DNA of 60,110 nucleotides from NCBI GenBank assembly GCA_038215095.1, contig JBBQRG010000006.1, positions 1 through 60,110 on the forward strand, read 5' to 3'. Both the position numbers and the translations under genes were made by a program. Each line of letters starts with the position of its first letter. Positions within the stretch are counted from its first letter, which is position 1. Below, in pieces: positions 16,863 to 25,485 of the stretch. The notes beneath the pieces were generated by a model. That model was given only the letters and a program-made list of their open reading frames with translations, had not been told where the DNA came from and ran no database searches. Origin of the DNA: DATACN01 sp038215095 (lineage in GTDB: Bacteria > Actinomycetota > Thermoleophilia > Solirubrobacterales > Thermoleophilaceae).

Positions 16863-17659
16863 CAGCAGGGCGCCGTCGCGGTTCCGGCCGAGGAGCGGTT
16901 GAACGCGCCGACGTGCCAGGCGAGCGCCAGCCAGCAGGCGAGGGAGGCGGCCGTCGACAGGCCGAAGGCCGCCGCCTCGCCCACGTGGCCGAGCAGCGCC
17001 GCCAGGACGGCGAAGAAGGTCAGGAAGCAGGTGAGCGCGGTCACGAGGCCGCCGAGCATCTCGATCGCCGCCGCGGCGCTGACGCGCGCGTGGGTGAAGC
17101 AGGCCATCACAGCAGTGATTATCGGGAATGGCGTGAGCAGGCCCGCCAGGTGCGCCGAGAGCTTGCCCGCCGCCGCGGTGAGCGCGACGACCAGCGCCGC
17201 GGTGATCGCGAGGCGCCACAGCAGCAGATCGCCCTCCGGCCTCTCGGTGGCGGTTGACGGCGGGGCGCTCCTGCGGATCACGGTTGCGGCACACGCGATT
17301 GCGGCCAGGGTGACCACCACGCTGACCAGCAGCGGCGGGTCAACCGCGGAGAGCAGGAGCGTGCCGAGGCCGAACGTCAACGAGGCAGCGGCCAGGGCGG
17401 TGGGCCACGAGGCCCGCGTCGCCACCAGCGTGTACGTCACGCAGAAACCGAGCTGGGAGATGAGTCCCAGGACCGCCGCTGCCGCCGCCGCCCGCGCGAA
17501 GCCCTCGCCACGCTCGATCGCATAGATGAGCACGATCGGACCGGCCACCACGGGTGTCCCGCTGGCCAGGCCGCCGGCACGGGGCCCGACCCGCCGCGCG
17601 ACGAGCGTGGCCACAGCGACGAGGCCGGGGGCCAGGGTGAGTTTCAGCAGGAGCGTCAG
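16862..17659 (-). CDS. Multi-pass membrane protein of unknown function
   Basis: An integral membrane protein of about 265 residues with eight or more hydrophobic segments; no family name is recognised. The first segment begins right after the stop of the PepX_C gene (LLLKLTLAPGLVAVATL), yet the only ATG, GTG or TTG before it lies about 765 bp upstream inside other genes. A CTG at 17659-17657 overlaps the upstream TGA as CTGA, just where ATGA/GTGA starts occur elsewhere in this window, and I use it. A GTG at about 17615 would cut the first segment in half. Position between acetone carboxylase subunits suggests transport or sensing of the substrate; unproven. Confidence 0.75.
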   Translation of the reverse strand: MTLLLKLTLAPGLVAVATLVARRVGPRAGGLASGTPVVAGPIVLIYAIERGEGFARAAAAAAVLGLISQLGFCVTYTLVATRASWPTALAAASLTFGLGTLLLSAVDPPLLVSVVVTLAAIACAATVIRRSAPPSTATERPEGDLLLWRLAITAALVVALTAAAGKLSAHLAGLLTPFPIITAVMACFTHARVSAAAAIEMLGGLVTALTCFLTFFAVLAALLGHVGEAAAFGLSTAASLACWLALAWHVGAFNRSSAGTATAPC

Positions 17660-18267
17660 CGCGGGTGCAACCTCGCCGTCGGCAGTCTCAGCGTGAGCTT
17701 CGACACTCGCACGCGGTAGCTGCTGTTGGCCGTGCGCAGGTAGTTCGGGTCGCTGCCGGTCAGCTCCAACTTGACGTGGTGCCCCTTGGCCAGCCGGTAC
17801 GCGTTGCCGAACAGCCGGAACGCGATCCGGCCGCGCTGGTTGGGTGTCAGCCGGTAGACGCCGCGCGACACGAGGCGCTGCTGGCCGGCCGACACATCCC
17901 AGAGCCGGGCGGCGATGTAGCCGTTGCGCCCGATCTCGCGGACGCTGGCGCGGACCACCGGCCGCCCGAGCAGCGCGTAGCCGCGCTTCACCGTGCGCGA
18001 GTAGACGGCCGTGCCGGGCGCGTGCGCGCTCGGCACCGGCTTGCAGGCGTCGCCACCGGTGCGCTGGTCGAACGCCTTGCCGGTGAGCGGGTTGCCGCCG
18101 TCCGAGCGCACCACCTGGGTGCGCCGTCCGCCGAGCTGCGCGACGCCGGGCGCGAGCTGGCGCATGCTCTTGCCGCGGTAGAAGCCGCCCACCTTCGCGG
18201 TCTTCGGGCAGACGCTCTGGAACGCGGTGATCCTGCCGTTGGGAAGCGTGACGAGACGTGACTTCAT
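17656..18267 (-). CDS. Orphan PepX_C domain (truncated CocE/NonD-type hydrolase)
   Basis: A 203-residue protein that matches only the C-terminal beta-sandwich of X-Pro dipeptidyl-peptidase/CocE esterases: GGNPLTGKAFD, GRNGYIAARLWDVS, GRIAFRLFGNAYRLAKGHHVKLEL and SDPNYLRTANSSYRVRVSKL. The catalytic alpha/beta-hydrolase domain, with its GxSxxG serine, is absent. ATG 18267 follows GGAGG and overlaps the stop of the acetone carboxylase beta gene (ATGA), so this short form appears to be deliberately translated and not simply the tail of a broken gene. It could be a carbohydrate- or partner-binding module, or a remnant kept in the operon. Confidence 0.8.
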   Translation of the reverse strand: MKSRLVTLPNGRITAFQSVCPKTAKVGGFYRGKSMRQLAPGVAQLGGRRTQVVRSDGGNPLTGKAFDQRTGGDACKPVPSAHAPGTAVYSRTVKRGYALLGRPVVRASVREIGRNGYIAARLWDVSAGQQRLVSRGVYRLTPNQRGRIAFRLFGNAYRLAKGHHVKLELTGSDPNYLRTANSSYRVRVSKLTLRLPTARLHPR

Positions 18268-20399
18268 TCGCCTCCCTCCAAATGGAAGATCTGATGCTCG
18301 TCGAGACGAGCCCGCCGTCCTGGCGGCACGGTGAACGTAGTAGCCGGTGACTCCAACACCGCCGGCCCCTCGACGACCTGGCCGGCGCCAACAGACTCGA
18401 GCTCGAGAATCTCGGTGTCGACAAAAGAGTCGCGCCACCAGACGGGCCGCGTGCCTTTCACTGCCCGCTGCCCACTGCCCGCTGCCCGCAGTTGCGGCAG
18501 CGCCGGCTTCTCAACGGCAACGGAACCAAGGACGATCGCCTGCGTAATCAGATACCCGAGCTCCGGCGATCGCGCCGAGCTCGCATAGACCTTCGCGTAC
18601 GCCTCCTCGAACGCCGCGATCATGTCGTTCACGTGCGAGCCCTCCTCCATCTCGGGGTGGGGCGACACGATCTCGATGTCGTTGAGCTGGCCGTAGTACT
18701 GCATCCGCACGGCGTGCGTGTAGGAGATGTCGCCGGGATCGACGCCCGACTTCGCGAACTCCTCGACGACCCGCTCGCGCAGCCCGAGCCACGCGCCGGT
18801 CACCATCACCGCGATGCCGGCCTTCTCGTCGTCGCCGTACTCGGGCATGATCGGCATGTCGATGGTCTGGTCGTAGCGGTACTCGAAGTCCGCGCAGGCG
18901 CAGCCGAAGGCCGAGAAGCCGGCCGCCCAGGCGGGCACCAGCACGTCGCGGTAGGGCACGGCCTCGGTGTAGCCGCCCACGTGCAGCGGGCCGCCGCCGC
19001 CGTAGCAGAGCAGCGCGTAGTCGGTGGGCGAGTAGCCCTTCCCGAGTATGCGCCCGACCGCCTCGTTCTTGAGCGTCTCCTCGAACAGGCCGATCACCCC
19101 GGCGGCGGCCGCCTCGACCCCGAGCCCGAGCGGCTCGGCCAGCTGGCGCTGCACCTCGTGGCGGGCGCGCTCGGGGTCGAGCTGCACCTGGCCGCCGAGG
19201 AAGAAGTCCGGGTTCACGCGGCCGAGCACCACGTCCAGGTCGGTAACGGAGATCGTCTCGAGGCCGCCCTCCGGCCAGCAGACGCCGATCCGCGAGCCGG
19301 CCGAGTCGGGCCCCAGCTCGGGCCGGTTGGAGTTCGGGTTCACGCGCACGAACGAGCCGGTGCCGGCGCCGATCGAGTCGATCTTGACGAGCGGGATGTT
19401 CAGCACGAAGCGCGCGATGTCGGGCGTGGGCGTGATCTCGAAGCGCCCGTCCGTGAGCAGTGCGATGTCGAAGCTGGTGCCGCCGATGTCCGTGCACAGC
19501 ACGTTTGGCAGGTCGAGCTCGCGCGCCAGCGCCTGGCCGCCCACCACGCCGCCGATCGGCCCGGACGCCAGCGTGCGCGCGAGCTCCCTGGCCTCGATCG
19601 AGATCGTGCCGCCGTGCGCGGCCATCACGCGCAGCTCGAAGCCGGCGTCGTGCTCGCGCGTTCGGTCGCGGACCTGCTGCAGGGTGCCGCGGCTGGGCTC
19701 GGCCGCGTAGGCCTCGATCAGGGTGGAGTTCAGGCGCGGCAGGTCGCGGCGGGTGGGGTAGAGCTCGCTCGACAGGTACACCGGCACCTCGCCGTTGGCC
19801 TCGGCCAGGAGCTCGCCCACGCGCAGCTCGTGCTCGGCGTTGCGGTAGGAGAACAGCAGCGACACCACGATGCCCTCCACGCCGGCCTCGTGCAGCTCGC
19901 GCGCCGCGTCGCGTACGTCCTCCTCGCGCAGCGGCAGCACCTCCTGGCCCAGCACGTCGATCCGCCCGCGCACGCCCTTCACCCGGTCGCGCGGCACCAC
20001 CGGCTCGTTGTGGTGGTGCGTGGCCAGGTGCAGACGGTCGGCGTAGGAGTAGCCCAGGTAGGTCTGGATCCCCCGCTCCAGGCGCAGGTAGTCCTCCTGG
20101 CCGGCGGTCACGATCGCGCCGATCCTGCGACCGGTGCGCGACAGCAGCCGGTTGAGCATGGCGGTGCCGCTGTAGATGCCCGACACGATCTTCGGGAAGC
20201 TCTCGGCGGGAGAGGAGCCCCACTGGCCGAGCGCGTCTTCGGCCGACTCCATGAAGCCGGCCGACTCGTCCTCCGGGGTGGTCTGGGCCTTGCCGACCAC
20301 GAACGCCCCCGCATCGTCCACGACGAAGGTGTCCGTCATCGTGCCGCCCGCGTCGATTGCAAGGACGCGCGGGCGGCGCTCGCTGGGCGGTACCGCTAT
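18264..20399 (-). CDS. Acetone carboxylase beta subunit (HyuA/hydantoinase A family)
   Basis: A 711-residue ATP-binding subunit of acetone carboxylase. The first canonical ATG (20339) would begin inside the N-terminal phosphate loop, losing the conserved IDAGGT. The frame continues upstream through RPRVLAIDAGGT to an ATA at 20399-20397 that overlaps the stop of the wax ester synthase gene as ATAG and has AAGGAG 8 nt before it, so I take ATA as the start. Other landmarks are TDIGGTSFDIALL (second phosphate motif) and YGGGGPLH. It partners with the alpha-gamma fusion encoded two genes downstream. Confidence 0.88.
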   Translation of the reverse strand: MAVPPSERRPRVLAIDAGGTMTDTFVVDDAGAFVVGKAQTTPEDESAGFMESAEDALGQWGSSPAESFPKIVSGIYSGTAMLNRLLSRTGRRIGAIVTAGQEDYLRLERGIQTYLGYSYADRLHLATHHHNEPVVPRDRVKGVRGRIDVLGQEVLPLREEDVRDAARELHEAGVEGIVVSLLFSYRNAEHELRVGELLAEANGEVPVYLSSELYPTRRDLPRLNSTLIEAYAAEPSRGTLQQVRDRTREHDAGFELRVMAAHGGTISIEARELARTLASGPIGGVVGGQALARELDLPNVLCTDIGGTSFDIALLTDGRFEITPTPDIARFVLNIPLVKIDSIGAGTGSFVRVNPNSNRPELGPDSAGSRIGVCWPEGGLETISVTDLDVVLGRVNPDFFLGGQVQLDPERARHEVQRQLAEPLGLGVEAAAAGVIGLFEETLKNEAVGRILGKGYSPTDYALLCYGGGGPLHVGGYTEAVPYRDVLVPAWAAGFSAFGCACADFEYRYDQTIDMPIMPEYGDDEKAGIAVMVTGAWLGLRERVVEEFAKSGVDPGDISYTHAVRMQYYGQLNDIEIVSPHPEMEEGSHVNDMIAAFEEAYAKVYASSARSPELGYLITQAIVLGSVAVEKPALPQLRAAGSGQRAVKGTRPVWWRDSFVDTEILELESVGAGQVVEGPAVLESPATTFTVPPGRRARLDEHQIFHLEGGE

Positions 20400-21835
20400 C
20401 CGGCACGCTCCTTCGGCCGGGCGGCAGAGCGGGCGATCTCGAGCAGCTCGTCGAGCGTCTCCTCGATCAAGCGCCCGACGGTGTCGATGTCAGGCATCGC
20501 GTCGTAGTCGCCGAGCAGCCCGAAGTCGAGCTTGCCGTTGTAGCTCATGATCGCGATCGCCAGCGCGTGGTTCTCGGGGAGGAAGGCGATCGGCACGATC
20601 TCCTCCATCTCGCGGCCCAGCAGGTAGAGCGGGAACTGCGGGCCGGGCACGTTGGTCACGATCAGGTTGAAGAGGCGGGTGGAGAAGTTCAGCCGCGAGG
20701 CCTGGGCCAGCAGCGTCGGCGGCGCGAAGTCCTGCAGGCCGGAGATCACCTCGGCGCCGAGCGCCTGCTTCGACTCCTTCAGGCCGCCCATCGACTCGCG
20801 CACGATCCGCAGCCGCTCCACCGGGTCCTCCGCGTACACCGGCAGCGGTCCGCGCATGACCGCGATGCGGTTGCCAAGCGAGCCGCGGTCCTCCTCGCCC
20901 CGGATCGACACGGGCACGAGCGCCCGCAGCTCGAGGCCCTCGGTGCGGATGCCCCGCTGGCGCAGCCAGCGCCCGAGCGCGCCCGCCACGACCGCCAGCA
21001 CCACGTCGTTCACCGTGCCGCCCAGCGCATCCTTGATCGCCTTGAAGTCCTCGAGCCGGCTGCGTACCCACCAGACGCGGCGATGTGGGCCGATCGGCAC
21101 GTTCAGGGGCACGTCGGGCGCCGGGTTCATGCCCGCCCAGACGATCTCGCCCACGCCCTCGGCAGCCTCGAGCGCCTGGCCGGCGAGCTCACGCGGCCGG
21201 CTCACCGCGCCGATCGCGCGGCCGGCCAGCCCGACGGGCGTGCGCACCAGGCCCTTCACGCCCTCGGCGACCAGGTCCACGTCCGAGGGCTCGGGCTGCG
21301 GCGCCCACTTCGCGCGCTCCTCGGTCTCCGCCGGAACGGGGGAGTGGTCGAACAAGACGGTCGAGATGTCCACCCCGGAGATGCCGTCCACGAGCGCGTG
21401 GTGCGTCTTCGAGATCAGCGCGAAGCGCTCCGACGAGTCGCCGTCCTCGTGCACGCCCTGGATCAGCCACACCTCCCAGAGCGGCTTCGAGCGGTCGAGC
21501 CGCTGTGAGTAGATGCGGCCCACGAGCTGGCGCAGCTGGTCCATCGAGCCCGGCGCCGGCAGGGCGGTGTGGCGCAGGTGGTAGTCGATGTTGAAGCGCG
21601 GGTCGTCGACCCAGAAAGGGCGGCCCATCTCAAAGCGGGGGAAGGCGAGCTTCTGGCGGTAGCGCGGCACGAGGTCGAGCCGCGACTCGATGTGCTCCGC
21701 GAATTCGTCGCGCGAGGGGGGCGGCCCCTCGAAGATCACGAGCGCGCCGACGTGCATGTGCGACGCCTGCTTCTCCTGGTGCAGGAAGGACGCGTCCACG
21801 GCGCTGAGACGGTCCTTGTGGCCCTGCGGCGACAC
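20396..21835 (-). CDS. Wax ester synthase/diacylglycerol acyltransferase (WS/DGAT)
   Basis: A 479-residue acyltransferase of the bacterial WS/DGAT family, which moves acyl-CoA chains to alcohols or diacylglycerol for storage lipid. The active-site HHxxxDG is visible as THHALVDGIS (about residues 142-151), with the N-terminal LSAVDASFL, the middle NDVVLAVVAGALG and the C-terminal VTNVPGPQFPLYL signatures. GTG 21835 is 6 nt after TAGGCT on the minus strand. It heads an operon with acetone carboxylase, which suggests that carbon from ketones is passed towards acyl chains and storage lipid; this link is inference. Confidence 0.92.
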   Translation of the reverse strand: MSPQGHKDRLSAVDASFLHQEKQASHMHVGALVIFEGPPPSRDEFAEHIESRLDLVPRYRQKLAFPRFEMGRPFWVDDPRFNIDYHLRHTALPAPGSMDQLRQLVGRIYSQRLDRSKPLWEVWLIQGVHEDGDSSERFALISKTHHALVDGISGVDISTVLFDHSPVPAETEERAKWAPQPEPSDVDLVAEGVKGLVRTPVGLAGRAIGAVSRPRELAGQALEAAEGVGEIVWAGMNPAPDVPLNVPIGPHRRVWWVRSRLEDFKAIKDALGGTVNDVVLAVVAGALGRWLRQRGIRTEGLELRALVPVSIRGEEDRGSLGNRIAVMRGPLPVYAEDPVERLRIVRESMGGLKESKQALGAEVISGLQDFAPPTLLAQASRLNFSTRLFNLIVTNVPGPQFPLYLLGREMEEIVPIAFLPENHALAIAIMSYNGKLDFGLLGDYDAMPDIDTVGRLIEETLDELLEIARSAARPKERAG

Positions 21836-21870
21836 GATCCCAGCCTACCTTCCGCCTGGCCCCCGCCACA
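21836..21870. promoter_or_regulatory. Short divergent promoter region
   Basis: The 35-bp gap holds TAGGCT on the minus strand (21847-21842), 6 nt before the WS/DGAT GTG, and the partly overlapping plus-strand TACCTT (21846-21851) about 19 nt before the peptidase ATG. Both genes therefore appear to start from one polymerase-sized site. Confidence 0.4.
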
Positions 21871-22782
21871 ATGGGCTACATGCGCCCGCTCGCAGCCGTC
21901 CTGGCCGTGCAGGTGGTGGTCGCAGCGATCTTCATCGCGCTCGTGGTCACCGAGAACGTGCCGTTCGTGAACTACGACTCCGACGCCGCGCCGGCCACCC
22001 GGTCGGCGAAGGTCGACCGCTTCGACTCGCACGCCGCGTGGAAGCTGCTGCGCGAGCAGGTCGAGCTCGGGCCGCGCCCGGCCGGCTCGGCCGCCTCGCG
22101 GAAGCTGGCGGCGCGCCTCAGGAAGCTGATGCCGCGCGGGCGCTACCAGTCAGTGCCCGGGGGCCTGCGCAACGTCGTGGGCACCGTGAAGGGCGCCAGC
22201 AAGCGCTACGTGGTGGTGGGGGCGCACTACGACACGAAGGAGGTGCCCGGCTTCGTGGGCGCCAACGACGGCGCGTCCGGCACCGCGGTCGTGACCCAGC
22301 TCGCGCGCCAGTTCGCGCGGGCGAAGACTCGGCCGCCCCACACGCTCGTGTTCGTCCTGTTCGACGGCGAGGAGAGCCCGGGCGCCGCCGACGGCGACGA
22401 GGCGAGCTTCGAGCGCAACGGCCTGCGCGGCAGCAAGGTGGCCGCCGGTCGCTGGCGCAAGGCCGACGCGATGGTCCTGCTCGACTTCGTGGGCGACAGG
22501 CACCTATCGACGCCGCGCGAGGCGAACTCGAGCCGGCGCCTGTGGGGCAAGCTGCGCGCCTCTGCCCGCCGCGTGGGGGTCGGCCGCAACTTCCCGGACT
22601 CCACCCACGGCGCGGTCTCCGACGACCACGTGCCGTTCATCCGGCGCGGCGTGCCCTCGATCGACCTGATCGACTTCGGCTTCCCCTGCTGGCACCGCGT
22701 TTGCGACGACCTCTCGGCCGTCTCGGAGCGCAGCTTGGACGTGTCCGGCGAGGCGGTGCGCGAGCTGGTAGCTAGCCTCTGA
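21871..22782 (+). CDS. M28-family peptidase / glutaminyl cyclase-like, membrane-anchored
   Basis: A 303-residue zinc-dependent hydrolase of the M28 aminopeptidase/glutaminyl-peptide cyclotransferase fold, with an N-terminal membrane anchor (about residues 5-27). Metal-site motifs follow in order: AHYDTK, GANDGASGT, FDGEES, and SDDHVPF near the C-terminus. It is probably anchored facing outside and acts on peptide N-termini; whether peptidase or cyclase cannot be decided here. ATG 21871 or the ATG three codons later could be used. ispH follows after 6 bp. Confidence 0.85.
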   Translation: MGYMRPLAAVLAVQVVVAAIFIALVVTENVPFVNYDSDAAPATRSAKVDRFDSHAAWKLLREQVELGPRPAGSAASRKLAARLRKLMPRGRYQSVPGGLRNVVGTVKGASKRYVVVGAHYDTKEVPGFVGANDGASGTAVVTQLARQFARAKTRPPHTLVFVLFDGEESPGAADGDEASFERNGLRGSKVAAGRWRKADAMVLLDFVGDRHLSTPREANSSRRLWGKLRASARRVGVGRNFPDSTHGAVSDDHVPFIRRGVPSIDLIDFGFPCWHRVCDDLSAVSERSLDVSGEAVRELVASL

Positions 22783-22788
22783 CGCGCG

Positions 22789-23745
22789 ATGTCCACGACA
22801 CCGGAAAAGCTGCTGCTGGCGGCCCCGCGCGGCTACTGCGCGGGCGTCGACCGGGCGGTACAGACGGTCGAGCGCGCGCTCGAGCTGTACGGCCCGCCCG
22901 TGTACGTGCGCAAGGAGATCGTGCACAACAAGCACGTGGTCGAGCAGCTGCGCGAGCGCGGCGCCGTGTTCGTGGACCAGGAGACCGAGGTGCCAGAAGG
23001 GGAGACCGTGGTCTTCTCGGCGCACGGCGTGGCCCCCAGCGTCCACGCGAACGCCGCGACCCGCGAGCTGCGCACGATCGACGCCACCTGCCCACTCGTG
23101 ACGAAGGTGCACGTGGAGGCGAAGAAGTTCGCCTCGGAGGGCTACACGATCATCCTGATCGGCCACGAGGGCCACGAGGAGGTCGAGGGCACGATGGGCG
23201 AGGCCCCGGAAAGCATGATCCTGATCGAGACCGAGGAGGACGTGGACAAGCTCGAGGTCGAGGATCCGGACAAGGTCGCCTACCTCACCCAGACCACGCT
23301 GTCGGTGGACGAGACCGACCGCGTGATCCGGCGGCTGCGCGAGCGCTTCCCGAACGCGACGAGCCCGAAGTCGGACGACATCTGCTACGCCACCACCAAC
23401 CGCCAGATGGCCGTGCGGCAGATGGCGCGCGAGTGCGACCTGGTGCTGGTGATCGGCTCGCGCAACTCCTCCAACTCGAACCGGCTCGTGGAGGTGGCCC
23501 GCGACCACGGCGCCGACTCCCACCTGATCGACCACGAGGGCGAGGTGCGCGAGGAGTGGCTGGAGGGCAAGCGCGTGGTCGGCATCAGCTCCGGCGCGAG
23601 CGCGCCCGAGGAGCTGGTTCAGCGCCTGGTGGCCTTCTTCAGGGAGCGCGGCACCGAGGACGTGTCGGAGTTCGAGGTCGTGCAGGAGGACGTCCGCTTC
23701 ATGCTCCCGCGCGAGATCAGGCGGGCGATGGCGGCGCAGGCGTGA
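22789..23745 (+). CDS. ispH: 4-hydroxy-3-methylbut-2-enyl diphosphate reductase
   Basis: A 318-residue [4Fe-4S] enzyme catalysing the last step of the MEP isoprenoid pathway (HMBPP to IPP and DMAPP). The three cluster cysteines are in PRGYCAGV (C17), DATCPLV (about 103) and ICYATTN (about 200); the HGV (SAHGVAP), GHEGHEE, LTQTTLS and SRNSSNS substrate motifs are intact. Its 3' end overlaps the convergent thioredoxin-like gene by 29 bp. Confidence 0.97.
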   Translation: MSTTPEKLLLAAPRGYCAGVDRAVQTVERALELYGPPVYVRKEIVHNKHVVEQLRERGAVFVDQETEVPEGETVVFSAHGVAPSVHANAATRELRTIDATCPLVTKVHVEAKKFASEGYTIILIGHEGHEEVEGTMGEAPESMILIETEEDVDKLEVEDPDKVAYLTQTTLSVDETDRVIRRLRERFPNATSPKSDDICYATTNRQMAVRQMARECDLVLVIGSRNSSNSNRLVEVARDHGADSHLIDHEGEVREEWLEGKRVVGISSGASAPEELVQRLVAFFRERGTEDVSEFEVVQEDVRFMLPREIRRAMAAQA

Positions 23746-24511
23746 ACTGCACTCCGTGCAGGCGCACGCCCGGCGATTCCGCCTCCACCGTGCCGTCCGT
23801 CTCGTAGAGCCCGGGCCGAAGCTCGCCGCCCGACAGCACCGCCCACGCCCCGCCGGCGTTGAACGAGAAGCGCGCGGCGGCGCCCGCGTCGGCCGCCTCC
23901 AGGTAGTCCTCGCCCTCCTCCCAGTCGCGCACCAGCTCGAGCCGCTCGCGGTCGGCGGGCAGGGTGATGTCCGCGGTCTGGGGCTCCAGCAGCACGCCCG
24001 GCTCGTCCTCGGGGCGCAGCGCCTCGAGCGGCTCGGGCAGCTCGAGCTCGGGGTCGAGCTCTGAGAGCAGCTCCTGGATCGCGCCCTCGGTCTCCTGGTA
24101 CGCGCCCTCGCCGTAGTGGATGAAGCGCAGCTTGCCCTCGCGGTCGAACAGGTACCGCGCGGGCCAGCCCTGGTTGCCGTACGTGCGCCAGAGCAGGAAG
24201 TCCGGGTCGAGCATCACCGGGTAGCCGATCTCCAGGCGCCGCGCCGCGGCGGCCACGGTGTCGCGGTCGCGCCCGAACGAGTAGCCCGGGCAGTGCACGC
24301 CCACCACCGCCAGGCCCGAATCCCGGTAGCGCTCGTGCCACGCCTTCACGTAGGGGAGCGTGCGCAGGGAGTTCACGCGCGCGAAGTCCCAGAACTCCAC
24401 GAGCACCGCGTGGCGCCCCAGCAGGCGGTCCATTCGCAGGAAGGCGAGGTTCAGCCACTCCATGCGAGGGGGGAACTCGGGGGCATATATCTCGGTATTC
24501 GTAAAAGGCAT
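23717..24511 (-). CDS. Thioredoxin-fold redoxin lacking the CxxC
   Basis: A 264-residue protein of the DipZ/TlpA-like redoxin family, with N-terminal APEFPP and EWLN and a C-terminal carbohydrate-binding-like domain as in DipZ. In relatives the active site reads FWDYTCVNCLRT; here it is FWDFARVNSLRT, so both redox cysteines are replaced (Arg45 and Ser48). The rest of the fold is conserved (GVHCPGYSFGRD, GWPARYLFDREGKL). It therefore cannot do thiol-disulfide exchange at this site and may bind partners instead. No signal peptide is evident, so it is probably cytoplasmic. Confidence 0.85.
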   Translation of the reverse strand: MPFTNTEIYAPEFPPRMEWLNLAFLRMDRLLGRHAVLVEFWDFARVNSLRTLPYVKAWHERYRDSGLAVVGVHCPGYSFGRDRDTVAAAARRLEIGYPVMLDPDFLLWRTYGNQGWPARYLFDREGKLRFIHYGEGAYQETEGAIQELLSELDPELELPEPLEALRPEDEPGVLLEPQTADITLPADRERLELVRDWEEGEDYLEAADAGAAARFSFNAGGAWAVLSGGELRPGLYETDGTVEAESPGVRLHGVQFTPAPPSPA

Positions 24512-24603
24512 GCCGAATCGACCAATCAGTAACGGTGTTGTAGGGTCGCCACAAGGACTCGCAAGTTAGCCCAGTAACCCGTCACACCCTGAGGAGGGAT
24601 TAG

Positions 24604-25410
24604 ATGCCGAGGAAGTTCCTCGTCACCGCGCTCGCGCTCATAGTCGCGAGCGCTCTGGTCGGCGTTGCATACGCCGCCAACGTCTACAACATCACCACAG
24701 GTTCCACGAGCCCAGGCGGCAAGGGAACGAAGGCCAAGCCGATAGCCAAGAGCCTCAAGTTCGGCTACACGGTCAAGGACAGCAGCCAGCCGCGCGGCAA
24801 GCCCGTGTCGAAGTACAAGATCGCAGTCGAGGGGATCACCGGCAAGTACGCCAAGTTCCTCCCGAAGTGCAAGTACTCCGAGGCCAATGGCGCCGACTAC
24901 CTGACCAAGTGCAAGAAGGCGAAGGTCGGCGGCGGCAAGGTCGAGAACCTGGCCGGTCCAGGCACCGATCAGTCGAACAACTCGTTCTGCAACCTGAAGC
25001 TGGTTCTGTACAACCTCGGCAACGGGCTTGCGCTCCGCCTCGATGGTGGTCCGCCGGCTCCCCAGAGCCAGGACGGACCGGTTGGCTGCGCGCTGCCGGT
25101 GCACCAGGCGATCAAGGCGAAGTTCAAGACGGTCAAGGTCGACAAGGTCGAGACCTCGTCGCTCGAGTTCACCGTGCCTGGCAACCTCCGGCATCCGCTC
25201 GGGGCGAACGGCAACTTCGACAACGTCGTGGCGAACACCATCGCGACGGTCAAGCGGAAGACCACGAAGGTGAAGATCAAGGGCCACAAGCGCACCGTTG
25301 GCCTCTACTCGGCGATCGGCTGCCGTAAGGGTCACCGCACCGTCCAGGTCAAGTTCACGGACGAGAGCCCGAAGACCACCCCGGCCACGTTCCACACGAA
25401 GAAGTGCTAG
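24604..25410 (+). CDS. Secreted Lys-rich protein of unknown function
   Basis: A 268-residue protein with a clear Sec signal peptide (PRKFLVTALALIVASALVGVAYA, cleaved near residue 24) and a mature part rich in Lys, Thr and Gly with six or so scattered cysteines, suggesting an extracellular disulfide-bonded beta-rich fold. GAGGAGG lies 7 nt before ATG 24604, one of few strong ribosome sites here, so high expression is likely. The gene and its upstream region are visibly less GC-rich than the neighbours. A UUCG-loop terminator follows. No family recognised. Confidence 0.8.
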   Translation: MPRKFLVTALALIVASALVGVAYAANVYNITTGSTSPGGKGTKAKPIAKSLKFGYTVKDSSQPRGKPVSKYKIAVEGITGKYAKFLPKCKYSEANGADYLTKCKKAKVGGGKVENLAGPGTDQSNNSFCNLKLVLYNLGNGLALRLDGGPPAPQSQDGPVGCALPVHQAIKAKFKTVKVDKVETSSLEFTVPGNLRHPLGANGNFDNVVANTIATVKRKTTKVKIKGHKRTVGLYSAIGCRKGHRTVQVKFTDESPKTTPATFHTKKC

Positions 25411-25447
25411 CTCTGGTCTGACCGGGCGTCCGACGCCCAAGCGGTTT

Positions 25448-25483
25448 CGACGGGGCGGCCTTCGGGCCGCCCCGTCGCGTTTC
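25448..25483 (+). terminator. Rho-independent terminator with TTCG tetraloop
   Basis: A 13-bp perfect stem, CGACGGGGCGGCC (25448-25460) with GGCCGCCCCGTCG (25465-25477), is closed by TTCG and followed by CGTTTCT. It ends the secreted-protein gene and sits 3 bp before the stop of the convergent SpoIIM-like gene, so it may serve both. Confidence 0.75.
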
Positions 25484-25485
25484 TA

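Noticed and set aside
25411..25447. Second terminator hairpin after the secreted-protein gene (GGGCGTCCGACGCCC)
   Set aside because: Short stem with no T-run, directly followed by the much stronger TTCG hairpin; not listed separately.
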